The notes below the pieces were generated by a model, which worked only from the letters and a program-made list of their open reading frames with translations, searched no databases and had not been told where the DNA came from. A program made the translations under genes and the position numbers. 64,000 bases of DNA from Chloroflexi bacterium HGW-Chloroflexi-2 (GTDB taxonomy: Bacteria > Chloroflexota > Anaerolineae > Anaerolineales > Anaerolineaceae): NCBI GenBank assembly GCA_002840735.1, contig PHBY01000008.1:62001-126000 (forward strand). Reading direction: 5' to 3'. Positions within the stretch are counted from its first letter, which is position 1, and every line of letters starts with the position of its first letter. Below are positions 46,028-54,360 of the stretch, piece after piece.

Positions 46028-47033
46028 CTAAGCAATCTTAACCTGAATATCTTTAAGAATTCTACATATAACCAGGCTGATCCACAATTTACGATCCAAT
46101 GTTTGAGGGGTGGATTTTTCTGGATCAGTAGAATAATAGTTTACTTTCCAAAGACCATCCGATTGTTGATGTTCGACCAACCAATTGATTGCTTTTTTCA
46201 TATGCGGATCTATTGCTGAAACTTCCATTTTCACCATAATATCCATAGCTGAGACCAGATTATTCCACCAGAATGGATACTCAAATCTGATCCAATATCG
46301 GGCATCCTTGAGTGAAGCATAAGCATCAGGCTGGAAGAAACGGGATTTTAAAAGATCAGCAGCAAGTCTGGCATCCTCAGAATGCCCATAGATTGGATGG
46401 GCTGCAAAGGCTCGCAATACCATTCCGGTCCAGTTATGAGAGAATGGCTTTGTGCGGTCTGGTTCCACAGGTGGGAGAAACTCTGTTTGCAATTTGTATT
46501 GTGTTTCTCGATCAAATTTGTGAGTGATCATGGGAATGGACCAACCGCCATCATCCTGGCGCATAGAAAGTAACCATTGAAAACATCTATCTACCCTGGG
46601 ATCATCCTCATATCCAGCCTCTACGATAGTAGCCAGGATTGCGCCAGTGTAGTAGGTGGCCATGGTTAGCCAGGATTCCTCTGAAATCACCATCTTCCGT
46701 CTGGCAGGAAAAGAGGTATTCAACCGCCTGCGCTAATTGGGGATGTTCCCTGGAAAACCCAAATTTACCGACCAGTTCATTGACTGCTCGCCAGGTATCG
46801 AAGAGTTGATGTTTGACGGCTGGGTGTTGTTTCTTATCCGTTCGAGGCCAGCTACCATCCGGAAGTTGTTTTTTGAGTATTTTTTGCGGTTCTGGTAAGT
46901 TCCACAATGACTGGATGGTGTCGACTTCCAGATTAAGAAGATCTCGTTCTACGAAATACTGGATGGCAATATTTCCTTTACTAACAAAGGTTGAAATTGG
47001 ATCAAACGTAAGGAGATCGCGCCATCTATCCAT
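46028..47033 (-). pseudogene. Prenyltransferase/squalene-oxidase-repeat-like gene broken by a frameshift
   Basis: Two overlapping frames form one protein. The first (start 47033) runs through LFSCQTEDGDFRGILAN. The second resumes as ATYYTGAILATIVEAGYEDD and ends at 46028 after the repeat WLLSMRQDDGGWSIP. The junction is at AACCATGGCCACC (about 46655-46667), where one extra base or two missing bases shift the frame. The QxxDGxW-type repeats match the terpene-cyclase alpha/alpha-barrel. It is a paralogue of the partial gene at 1-756. It sits downstream of the epimerase gene. It is either a recent pseudogene or a sequencing error. Confidence 0.8.
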
Positions 47034-47042
47034 TGTTTACAT

Positions 47043-48062
47043 TTACTGCTTGAGCTTAGATTCCTTTTTCTTTTTTGCGAGTATTCTCTCTCCTTCTATC
47101 GTATCACACCAGGCTTGTTCTAAACTGCGAAATTGCATGTGTAATTCTCGTTCTGCTTTGGCAGCAGAAAATTGCCAGTTATCTTTGGCCGTTAGGATGA
47201 ATTCTTTACAAAAAACGATGGGAAACCCCAATAACCTTTCGATTGGTTCTGCCACTCGATTGAGAAAAAACGCAATCGAGTTGGGTAGCCAAAACCAGGT
47301 CTTTTTACATCCACCGTCGCATTTTTTCCAGTCTTCACTCATCTCACGATGGGTTTGATTTCCATTGCTCAATAAATAAACCTCACCAATTTTCCCATAT
47401 TCCACACAGCGCGCAATTCCTTCTGCAGCATCATCCACATTAACATGGGCTAATTTTCCATTCGGTGTCCATAGAATGGGTGGTAAACAATGACGCACAT
47501 ACATTCTTACCAGATACCCGGTAGCGGAATGGTCTCCAGGTCCAATCACCCCGGCAGGGCAGGTTATGATGATCGGTGCTCCTTGTTTTTGTAAACTTGT
47601 CGCAATCTCATGGGCTTTCATCTTGGTTTCTTCATAATATGTTAAGGGGGGAAATTGGCGCACATAGCTTTCATCAACGACTATGTCACCCGTGCGTCCA
47701 TAAGCCAGAATAGAAGAGGTGTGAATGATTCTGGGTATTCTCAGTTCGACTGCCAGATCAAGCGTGTTTTGGGTACCTTCCACATTGATCCTGAACATTT
47801 TTTCATGATCCTGTTTGCATATTCCAAACTCATACCAGCCTGCATTGTGAATCACCACATCTGCACCTTGCATGCCTGCTCTCATGCTTTCTTTATTTGT
47901 GACATTCCCCTGGATCAGATGCGCACCCAGAGATTTAATCTCCTTGGATTCATTACTCTCTGGATTTCTGACCAGTGCGATAACTTCCCAACCACGTTCA
48001 AGCAAACGTTGTGTGAGAGGTCTCCCAATAAAACCGGTTCCGCCTGTTAAGAAAATTTTCAT
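47043..48062 (-). CDS. NAD-dependent epimerase/dehydratase (extended SDR)
   Basis: The 339-residue enzyme starts with the Rossmann motif KIFLTGGTGFIGRPLTQRL. It has the SDR active-site Ser in HTSSILAYG and YYEETKMKAHE carrying the Y-x-x-x-K pair. TCPAGVIGPGDHSA is typical of the HpnA-like and dihydroflavonol-reductase-like group. The substrate may be a nucleotide sugar or a lipid-linked ketone. It is followed nine bases later by the broken terpene-cyclase-fold gene, hinting at isoprenoid chemistry, but this is only context. Confidence 0.92.
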   Translation of the reverse strand: MKIFLTGGTGFIGRPLTQRLLERGWEVIALVRNPESNESKEIKSLGAHLIQGNVTNKESMRAGMQGADVVIHNAGWYEFGICKQDHEKMFRINVEGTQNTLDLAVELRIPRIIHTSSILAYGRTGDIVVDESYVRQFPPLTYYEETKMKAHEIATSLQKQGAPIIITCPAGVIGPGDHSATGYLVRMYVRHCLPPILWTPNGKLAHVNVDDAAEGIARCVEYGKIGEVYLLSNGNQTHREMSEDWKKCDGGCKKTWFWLPNSIAFFLNRVAEPIERLLGFPIVFCKEFILTAKDNWQFSAAKAERELHMQFRSLEQAWCDTIEGERILAKKKKESKLKQ

Positions 48063-48215
48063 TAATCACCTCAGTCAGCCCAAGGATCTTTAACAATGAA
48101 ACCTTCTTCAATACTTACTCATGAGGAATGTATTTTGCTGTGTTTGAGAATTAAGCGATGATGGATGCCTGGAAAAGATTATTAAAATAATTATAACAAG
48201 ATCCTAAACAATTTT

Positions 48216-48941
48216 TCATATCCTTTGGTATTTATGCCCTGCGACTATATTAACTTCTGGATGGAAATGGGCAAATGCTTTAATCCGTTCTACATGGGGA
48301 CCAATTACCATGCGATTCAGCCATCCAGGTGTCAGATCAAATGCTGCGTTTGTCGGAATGGAATCTCCTGCCTGAAAAAGCCACCCCAAACCATCCTGGA
48401 TTGCTACACCACAATGACCGGAGGTATGACCGAAAAGTGGGATCATGTAAATCCGTGGCGTGAAGGGTAATGGGATGGCATCAAACTCATACCATTTCTC
48501 CGTGCAATTTTCATAGGTCACCCAGTTGGGTTCATGTGTGAAATCCGCTTTGTCATAGGCAAACCGTTCCAGCCAGGTATTCGGTTTTAACATAGCTGCT
48601 AATTCTTTCTGATGCAAATGTACCTGTGCCCAGGGAAAATCCGGCAATCCACCGGCGTGATCAAAATGGAGATGGGTCTGGATAATGTGTTTCACATTGG
48701 TTGGTGAAATTCCCATCGATTCCAACTGCTGAAAAGCTGTCGAATTCGGAGCATATGGGACGCGAAAATTCCTACGAAACATCCTCACGAGCCGGGTCGG
48801 TGATTCATGATCATGCAGTCCTAAACCCGTATCCACCAGAACCAATCCCTGATCGGTTTCTACCAGTATGGCCAGGTTATCCACGTTCCATTTTAACAAC
48901 CTGGGTTTCATGGGTGCGCAGTTAATCAATTGAATTGACAT
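48216..48941 (-). CDS. MBL-fold metallo-hydrolase
   Basis: The ATG at 48941 is preferred because AAGGAG precedes it; a TTG at 48965 is the alternative. The 241-residue protein has the metallo-beta-lactamase motif HLHFDHAGG, VLVDTGLGLHDH before it, and the later metal ligands in LFGHTSGHCG, QAGDSIP and a terminal VAGHKYQ. It resembles lactonase-like members such as N-acyl-homoserine lactonases, but the substrate is unknown. It is monocistronic and divergent in position from no other gene. Confidence 0.92.
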   Translation of the reverse strand: MSIQLINCAPMKPRLLKWNVDNLAILVETDQGLVLVDTGLGLHDHESPTRLVRMFRRNFRVPYAPNSTAFQQLESMGISPTNVKHIIQTHLHFDHAGGLPDFPWAQVHLHQKELAAMLKPNTWLERFAYDKADFTHEPNWVTYENCTEKWYEFDAIPLPFTPRIYMIPLFGHTSGHCGVAIQDGLGWLFQAGDSIPTNAAFDLTPGWLNRMVIGPHVERIKAFAHFHPEVNIVAGHKYQRI

Positions 48942-48988
48942 GGAACTCCTTATCGTTGGCTCCAATAAAATTATCCACTTAATAATAA

Positions 48989-49018
48989 AAAATGCCCATC
49001 ATAATTGATGGGCATTTT
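48989..49018 (-). terminator. Strong terminator of the efflux operon
   Basis: AAAATGCCCATCA (48989-49001) pairs perfectly with TGATGGGCATTTT (49006-49018) around TAAT. On the minus strand TTTTTTATTATT follows. It lies 21 bases beyond the stop of the ABC ATPase gene. Confidence 0.92.
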
Positions 49019-49038
49019 CACTTTTTGAACAATTTCTA

Positions 49039-49767
49039 TTAGTGACGGCTACCCTGGATCAATTCCATGATTTCGCTATGTCCGGTGTAGATGCGTACCA
49101 GTTTTCCATCCTGCATTAAGAGAACGCGATCAACAAATTCAACCATGCGTAGATCGTGGGTGACCATGATGCCAGCCCTGTTCTGCTCATGGATTAATCC
49201 GGCGAATGTTTCGACGACCTGATAGGCACGTTCGGTATCCAGGCTGGCGGTAGGCTCATCTGCCAGCACCAGGCTGGGATTATGGATCAATGCCCGGGCG
49301 ATGGCGACCCGTTGTTGCTGCCCGCCGGACATTTGTCCGGGAAGGTTGTGCATACGGTCAGCCAGTCCGAGACGTGCCAGAAGTTCACGGGCACGTAACT
49401 TCCCGGTTTTGTCCAGTTTGTTGTTGAGGCGCAGCATCAATTCCACATTCTCGACAGCGGTGAGATAAGGTACCAGGTTGTTTGCCTGGAATGTGAAGCC
49501 AATTTTTTCGCGACGCATGGCGACACGATCGATATCATTTATGCCAGCCAGATCCTGCCCATCCAGTACTACCTTCCCTGATGAAGGTTGGAGTAAAGCT
49601 GCCAGGATGGACAACATGGTGGTTTTTCCTGAACCACTGGGTCCAACCAGGGCGACAAACTCGCCAGCTGCTACCTGCAAGGAGACATCATCGACTGCCT
49701 GAATGGTCCCGGATTCACTCTGATATGTTTTAATGACGGATTGCGTTTCGAGTGCGTATGTTTTCAT
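49039..49767 (-). CDS. MacB/LolD-type ABC ATPase
   Basis: The 242-residue ATPase has Walker [10 protein letters not shown], signature [16 protein letters not shown], Walker [13 protein letters not shown] and H-loop [11 protein letters not shown]. The Q-loop and spacing match the MacB/LolD family, which powers FtsX-type permeases. It is the last gene of a four-gene operon (redoxin-like protein, HlyD adaptor, FtsX permease, ATPase) and overlaps the permease gene by four bases. The complex probably exports a peptide, lipid or antimicrobial compound. Confidence 0.95.
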   Translation of the reverse strand: MKTYALETQSVIKTYQSESGTIQAVDDVSLQVAAGEFVALVGPSGSGKTTMLSILAALLQPSSGKVVLDGQDLAGINDIDRVAMRREKIGFTFQANNLVPYLTAVENVELMLRLNNKLDKTGKLRARELLARLGLADRMHNLPGQMSGGQQQRVAIARALIHNPSLVLADEPTASLDTERAYQVVETFAGLIHEQNRAGIMVTHDLRMVEFVDRVLLMQDGKLVRIYTGHSEIMELIQGSRH

Positions 49768-50936
49768 GATGATAACCCCAATGCTTTTAGTGGTTCAATC
49801 CGCACCGCATACCTTATGGATACCAAACCGCCCAATGGACCAATCAAGAGTAAGGCGATGATCGCAATCAGGGATGTGGTGCCATTGAATACAATCGGGA
49901 CGGTGGGTGGGAAGAACAGTGAGAAGGAGAATGTCAATAGCGCTCCGATTAACACACCAATTACCGTGATGACGACGATCTGAATGATTGAAGAAAATGC
50001 CACCACCGGATTGGCAGCCCCGATTGCTTTGAGCACACCAATCTGCGCTACTTTTTGCAGAATCTGAATCTGGAAGAAACCACCAATCACCAGAATACCA
50101 ATGAAGAGAGTGAAACCACCCTGGGTATTGAGTGTGCTTTGTTGGGCGGAGTAACCGGGTAGCGCTTGAATAGCTTTTGTGAGCGTTGCAGTTTCAATAT
50201 TGCTTACCTGAGCAACCAAACGCTGGCTGACCTGTTCCAGTTGGGCTGGATCCTGCAATTTAACCAGGATCACATTGCCTACCGAGGTGAGACTGTTGAC
50301 TTCGGCTTCCGATTTTGACCGGATCCGATCCCAGGTGAAGAAGGGGACGAAGATGGAAGGTTGCAATTGAAATTGTTGACCATCTGAAATACCCACGATA
50401 CGCAAATCAAAGAATTCATCCCGGGTACCCTGGGTGGTACGAACGGTGAGTGTATCTCCGACAGCTAAACTGCTGCGTATAGCTGTATTGCGGTCGATGA
50501 TTGCTTCAGAAGCCTGGTCTGTGCTGAGTTGTTGACCTTCCAAAACGGTTGGTTCACCGGTTCTACCAGGTTCAACACCCAGCATAGCGACTTTTAGGGG
50601 TTCATCATCACCCGGAAGGATCAGGGATGCACTGGATGTACCGATCATCGCCGCATCTGCAACACCATCCACACGGCGCACAGCTGCCAATCGATCACGA
50701 CCCAGACGGCTGGCAGCAATGACATTGTCTGATTTTGCCTGGAATACGATCATATCAGCGTCCAGCTTGGAGAGATATTCACGGTTGCCATTGCCCAATC
50801 CTTCTCCCAGTGCTGCAACAAATAGCACCAGCAGGGTGATTAAAGCAATCACCAGGCTGACCAGCAGGAAGCGTCCGCGATTGCGCCATACTTCTTTGAC
50901 TGCCAGGTAACTTGCGATGGAAAAAGTTTGTATCAT
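49764..50936 (-). CDS. FtsX-like ABC permease (MacB-type)
   Basis: The ATG at 50936 has AAAGGAA at suitable spacing and is preferred to 50942. The 390-residue protein has one N-terminal helix (LVSLVIALITLLVLFVAAL), a large extracytoplasmic domain of about 220 residues, and three C-terminal helices. This is the four-helix FtsX/MacB topology. KVAQIGVLKAIGAANPVVAF is the typical cytoplasmic coupling segment. It works with the ATPase encoded downstream and the HlyD-type adaptor upstream. Confidence 0.94.
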   Translation of the reverse strand: MIQTFSIASYLAVKEVWRNRGRFLLVSLVIALITLLVLFVAALGEGLGNGNREYLSKLDADMIVFQAKSDNVIAASRLGRDRLAAVRRVDGVADAAMIGTSSASLILPGDDEPLKVAMLGVEPGRTGEPTVLEGQQLSTDQASEAIIDRNTAIRSSLAVGDTLTVRTTQGTRDEFFDLRIVGISDGQQFQLQPSIFVPFFTWDRIRSKSEAEVNSLTSVGNVILVKLQDPAQLEQVSQRLVAQVSNIETATLTKAIQALPGYSAQQSTLNTQGGFTLFIGILVIGGFFQIQILQKVAQIGVLKAIGAANPVVAFSSIIQIVVITVIGVLIGALLTFSFSLFFPPTVPIVFNGTTSLIAIIALLLIGPLGGLVSIRYAVRIEPLKALGLSS

Positions 50937-50952
50937 TAACATTTCCTTTGCA

Positions 50953-51903
50953 TTAAGGTAAGAATTGAACCGCAGCGGTCATCCCCCAGCGCATTTGCGG
51001 ATCCATTTGATCCAGTGAAATGGTAGCTGTGTAGGTGGTATCACCACGTTTTTCTTCATACACCATATCGATTTGGGTAACCTGACCGCTGAAGGTTAGT
51101 TTGGGGAGTGCATCCAGAACAACCTCTACTTTTTGGCCGACCTGAACTTTGACCACATTGATTTCGGTGAGATTGTCGGTTTTGATTTCCCAGTTTACGA
51201 AGTCAGCGATGGTCATGACCGGGAACCCGGCATTGATGCGTTCACCAGCTTTGATATTGATGTTTGTAACCGTTCCACCCACATTCGCCTTGAGTTCATA
51301 ACTATCAATTATTGATTGAGCACTGAGCATGGCTGTCATAGCAGTGGTGAGACGCGATTCGGCAGCTGCCAGGCGATCCTTATCAATCCCATTACCTTCT
51401 TCAAAAATGGCTAAATGGCCTTTTGCTAATTCCAATGTTGCCAGCGCAACATCCAAACGTAATTGATTTTCTTCACTGGACTCAGCATCAAAATCTTCCT
51501 GAGCTTCATCGACCAGGGTTTGTGCGTTGAAAACATCCAATCTGCTTTGTGCAAGATTGACATCCGCGCTTTTTTTCAATTCATCCACTGCCAGTCGGGC
51601 ATTTTGAACTTCGGTCTGATTTTGAGAAAATGCAACCAGGGCTGAGTACGGCACATCTAATTTGGCGATTGTCTGACCAATTTCGACGGTGTCGCCTTCC
51701 TGTACCAGCACTTGAATTACCTGGCCGGAAACAGAAAATGACTGATCCAGATAGTTGGCTGGTATCAAACGCCCTTCAGTGATTAATTTATTTGGTTGAG
51801 CGATAGTTTCGGCAACAACAGGTTTTTCTGCTTTTGGTGCACATCCTGCCATTAAGATGGCAGCCAATGTAAATAACACAAAAAATATTGATAATTTCTT
51901 CAT
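50953..51903 (-). CDS. HlyD/MacA-family efflux adaptor lipoprotein
   Basis: The 316-residue protein has a lipoprotein signal with cysteine after ILMAGC (about residue 21). The barrel-sandwich halves VQEGDTVEIGQTIAKL and AGERINAGFPVMTIADF flank a coiled-coil hairpin rich in Ala, Glu and Leu (about residues 75-190). A beta-barrel domain closes the protein. Such adaptors link inner-membrane transporters to the outside. A four-base overlap (ATGA) joins it to the upstream redoxin-like gene. Confidence 0.93.
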   Translation of the reverse strand: MKKLSIFFVLFTLAAILMAGCAPKAEKPVVAETIAQPNKLITEGRLIPANYLDQSFSVSGQVIQVLVQEGDTVEIGQTIAKLDVPYSALVAFSQNQTEVQNARLAVDELKKSADVNLAQSRLDVFNAQTLVDEAQEDFDAESSEENQLRLDVALATLELAKGHLAIFEEGNGIDKDRLAAAESRLTTAMTAMLSAQSIIDSYELKANVGGTVTNINIKAGERINAGFPVMTIADFVNWEIKTDNLTEINVVKVQVGQKVEVVLDALPKLTFSGQVTQIDMVYEEKRGDTTYTATISLDQMDPQMRWGMTAAVQFLP

Positions 51904-52523
51904 TCTCTCTCCTCTTTATCCTGAACTCCAGGTCCCACCGGACCTTCAAATGGTTGATCCCAACTGGACGAAAGCACCCCGCTCAGCAACAGGTCCAATG
52001 GGGGATGATCTGCAATGTGATCGTAATAATAGGGTAATAAAATTTGCCCGGATGTACTGATAATAAAAGTCCCGGACATCTGCATGGCATCCTGTCCTTC
52101 TGGTGGAATCTCCACCTGATAGCCTTTCTTGCGTGCCCTGGATATTGCTGACCATACCTTTGGATTGAGGAAAGTTTGGAATAAATTACCTCTTTCCAAT
52201 CCATATGCTTCATAGGCTTTCCGTTCGGGATCACAAAGCATCAATAATCCCGGGGCAAATTTCTCGGCAAACAAGGCTGTCGTTTCCGGTGTGCCCTGAT
52301 TGATAACCGCCAGCGATAATCCAGCCTTTACGATCTTTTCACGCCCTTCCACCAATTCATCCAGCATTTCTTTGCACTGTGTACAACCGAAATGGCGAGT
52401 GAATGCCAATATCAATGGCTTTTCCTGCCAGAGGGTGGAGAGTTTCAACGGTGTCCCTTCCACATCCAGCAACTCGGCATCCGGGGCATTGCGATAAAAG
52501 TTTAGATGTTTATTCTTGGTCAT
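51900..52523 (-). CDS. Peroxiredoxin-like protein, AhpC/TSA_2 type
   Basis: The 207-residue thioredoxin-fold protein has the redox motif CTQC in LAFTRHFGCTQCKEMLDEL. A strand-helix pattern follows with INQGTPETTALFAEKFA and a cis-Pro-like GTFIISTSGQILLPYYYD, as in the PRXL2/AhpC-TSA_2 group. It should be a cytoplasmic thiol oxidoreductase. AAAGGAG precedes the ATG. It begins the efflux operon and is divergent from the selenoprotein redoxin gene, so the 212-base gap may hold shared oxidative-stress control. Confidence 0.9.
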   Translation of the reverse strand: MTKNKHLNFYRNAPDAELLDVEGTPLKLSTLWQEKPLILAFTRHFGCTQCKEMLDELVEGREKIVKAGLSLAVINQGTPETTALFAEKFAPGLLMLCDPERKAYEAYGLERGNLFQTFLNPKVWSAISRARKKGYQVEIPPEGQDAMQMSGTFIISTSGQILLPYYYDHIADHPPLDLLLSGVLSSSWDQPFEGPVGPGVQDKEERE

Positions 52524-52735
52524 ATGTCTCCTTTTTGTTTTGATACGGTAATTTTAGTTTGGTTTCAGCCAGACGTAATAAGATTGTATAAAGTTTGTAG
52601 AACTAGAATCTTTCTTTTCCAGCTGATAGACTGTACAATATAAAAAATGATTAAGTTTTGAATTAGTTTCAGTGAATAATAGAAAATAAAGTAGCTTGAG
52701 ATCGTTAATTTATTTAGGGAAACCGGGAGGAAATT

Positions 52736-53206
52736 ATGCCAAAAGTATCAATCAGTGCACCAGCGCCAGATTTTACGCTGGAGGATTACGAGGGGAAAAC
52801 TGTGCGATTGTCAGATTTCAAAGGCAAATCAAACGTGATATTAATCTTCAACAGGGCATTCACCTGACCATTCTGCCGGGCGCATATGGCGCAGTTGCGT
52901 CAAGATTATCAAGAGTTCGTGGATCGTCAGGTAGCCCTTCTGGTATTGGGACCAGAAAACGCAGATGCATTCAAAAAGTATTTCGAAAAAAATGATTTAC
53001 CCTTTATTGGGTTACCGGATCCCAAAGCCAGTGTGCTCAAACTGTATGGACAGGAAGTCAATCTATTCAAGTTGGGTCGTATGCCGGCCCAGGTCATTGT
53101 GGATAAGGAAGGCATGGCCAGGTTTGTGCACTACGGTCATGCCATGTCTGATATCCCCGAAAACGCTGAGTTGTTGGCATTGATAGACGAAATCAATAAT
53201 AATTAA
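52736..53206 (+). CDS. Redoxin-family selenoprotein (in-frame TGA read as selenocysteine)
   Basis: The frame from the ATG at 52736 (GGAGG upstream) to 53206 is interrupted once, by TGA at 52865-52867, codon 44. The codons on both sides read IFNRAFT-(TGA)[11 protein letters not shown]. In redoxin-family homologues this position is a Cys or Sec in C/U-P-F-C, and the second Cys is residue 47. The rest ([44 protein letters not shown]) is a complete AhpC/TSA-like domain of 156 residues. GCGC-ATATG-GCGC beginning about 13 bases after the TGA could be the bSECIS stem. The selA-selD machinery is not in this window. Confidence 0.88.
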
Positions 53207-53210
53207 GGGT

Positions 53211-53250
53211 CTGGGTGTTTTTACCGGTCTCCACCGATAAAAACACCCAG
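53211..53250. repeat. Long hairpin of the GGGTGTTTTT type
   Basis: CTGGGTGTTTTTA (53211-53223) pairs with TAAAAACACCCAG (53238-53250). The stem continues by CGGT/ACCG past a mismatch, closing on CTCC. It follows the selenoprotein stop by four bases and may act as terminator or mRNA-stabilising element. Its arm GGGTGTTTTT recurs in the hairpin at 58801. Confidence 0.75.
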
Positions 53251-53279
53251 AAACCTCTTCTAGAAATAAGGAAAATTAT

Positions 53280-53621
53280 ATGGATATTATTTTCATATTA
53301 AAAGTTATTGCCGCCATGTTAACCATTGCAACCGGTTTACTGGCACTGATCAAACCCTCTGCAGTTCCCGGATTTACCGGGCTTTCTTACAGTGGCCCCA
53401 GGGGTATTTCCGAGGTTCGTTCGATTTTTGGTGGGCTCTTTATTGCCCTGGGATCAGCACCTTTCGTATTGGGTGAAGCAGCATTTGGTGTGTTAGGTTT
53501 CTCATACCTGGGGATTGCAATTGTGAGACTTTTTTCGATTTTCTTTGATAAATCCAAAGAACAATCCAATCTGATCAGTTTGGGAATTGAAATTGTGTTG
53601 GGAATCATTCTGATACTTTAA
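53280..53621 (+). CDS. DUF4345-like small membrane protein
   Basis: The 113-residue product has four hydrophobic helices and the conserved-looking loop GISEVRSIFGGLFIALG between helices 1 and 2. This pattern resembles DUF4345 proteins. The function is unknown. AAGGAAAA precedes the ATG. It probably shares a message with the selenoprotein redoxin gene, separated by the hairpin at 53211, and is followed by a terminator. Confidence 0.82.
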   Translation: MDIIFILKVIAAMLTIATGLLALIKPSAVPGFTGLSYSGPRGISEVRSIFGGLFIALGSAPFVLGEAAFGVLGFSYLGIAIVRLFSIFFDKSKEQSNLISLGIEIVLGIILIL

Positions 53622-53680
53622 TTTGTGATTTAAGATACATTTTTCCAAATCAGAATAATTTTGATTGAAAATGAAAATTA

Positions 53681-53726
53681 AAAAAACATCCCACGACCCT
53701 ATGAAATAGGAGTGGGATGGTTTTTA
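53681..53726. terminator. Bidirectional intrinsic terminator
   Basis: CATCCCAC (53687-53694) pairs with GTGGGATG (53712-53719). T-runs flank it on both strands: GTTTTTATT on plus and TTTTTTTAATTTT on minus. It serves the DUF4345-like gene and lies 18 bases beyond the stop of the heliorhodopsin remnant on the other strand, probably that gene's original terminator. Confidence 0.85.
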
Positions 53727-53743
53727 TTCAATTGTTCGTTATT

Positions 53744-53904
53744 CTACACCGGTGCTAATGTTCCGGAAAAGATTAACCAGGCAAGCACTGTTTTTGCCAG
53801 CAAACTTAAGATGATATAAACACGTTCCCCATACAGAGAATCTTTCCAGCGTCCAACTTTTTTGTATTGCAGTATCATATTGATGACGAATTATTGAAAT
53901 GAAA
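53744..53904 (-). pseudogene. C-terminal remnant of a heliorhodopsin
   Basis: On the minus strand 44 codons after an ATG at 53878 end in TAG at 53744. They read MILQYKKVGRWKDSLYGERV, then YIILSLLAKTVLAWLIFSGT and LAPV. The order N-M-x-LQY, G-x-W, GE-x-x-YI-x-LSL-x-AK matches helix 6 to helix 7 of heliorhodopsins. The lysine in SLLAK is the retinal-binding position. Upstream, F-N-N and F-V-I-N-M can be joined in one frame by restoring a single missing T near 53890, so a frameshift is present. Homology ends near 53904, where the palindrome array begins. The DUF2177 gene beyond the array is a known frequent neighbour of heliorhodopsins. Confidence 0.78.
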
Positions 53905-53918
53905 GTTCTCCTTACCGT

Positions 53919-54335
53919 ATCTGAGGGTGCTCATCCTGTGGAAATTTATCCTGTGGGTACTTATCCTGTGGATACTTATCCTGTGGATCAATCCACAGGA
54001 TACTTAAGTTCAAACCAATTGAAAATGGTTAAAAAAACAACCGGTTTTGAACCGGTTTGAGATTGAGTATCCATGGATTTGAATCCATGGATGAGCGAGC
54101 TCAATTAGAATCCATGGATGAGCGAGCTCAATTATTGGTATTATGGAATTTACCTTCCTAACCCGTGGAAATGTATCCTGTGGACACTCATCCTGAGGAT
54201 ACTTATCCTGTGGGTGCTTATCCTGTGGATCAATCCACAGGATAGTAAACCCCAAACCATTTGAAAATGGTTAAAAAAACAACCGGTTTTGAACCGGTTT
54301 GAGATTAAGTAACCATGGATTTGAATCCATGGTGC
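53919..54335. repeat. Duplicated array of nested palindromic hairpins
   Basis: Two copies, offset by about 242 bases, each contain the same elements in order. First come three 15-base units ATCCTGTGGNNNNTT (53933-53977 and 54175-54219). Hairpin A is TATCCTGTGGAT-CA-ATCCACAGGATA (53977-54002, 54219-54244). Hairpin B is AACCAWTTGAAAATGGTT. Hairpin C is AACCGGTT-TTG-AACCGGTT. Hairpin D is ATCCATGGATT-TG-AATCCATGGAT (54069-54092), closely similar at 54312-54333. Copy 1 is followed by two 27-base direct repeats that carry CCATGGATGAGCGAGCTCA. C and D are each a short palindrome written twice. Between copies one stem pair of D changes from T-A to A-T. No coding function is evident. Confidence 0.9.
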
Positions 54336-54360
54336 TTTTGGAAATCTTACCCAAAACCCC

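Noticed and set aside
52886-53206. Short redoxin gene starting at the ATG at 52886
   Set aside because: It would remove the redox-active motif and the N-terminal half of the fold; coding sequence and ribosome site continue upstream across the TGA.
53933-54002. Possible CRISPR array from the 15-base repeats
   Set aside because: Repeats are only 15 bases and contiguous, with no unique spacers and no cas genes; they belong to the palindrome array.
54010-54255. Minus-strand frame with HPQDKHPQDKYPQD-like repeats
   Set aside because: It is a translation of the 15-base tandem units and hairpins, has no ribosome site and covers non-coding palindromes.
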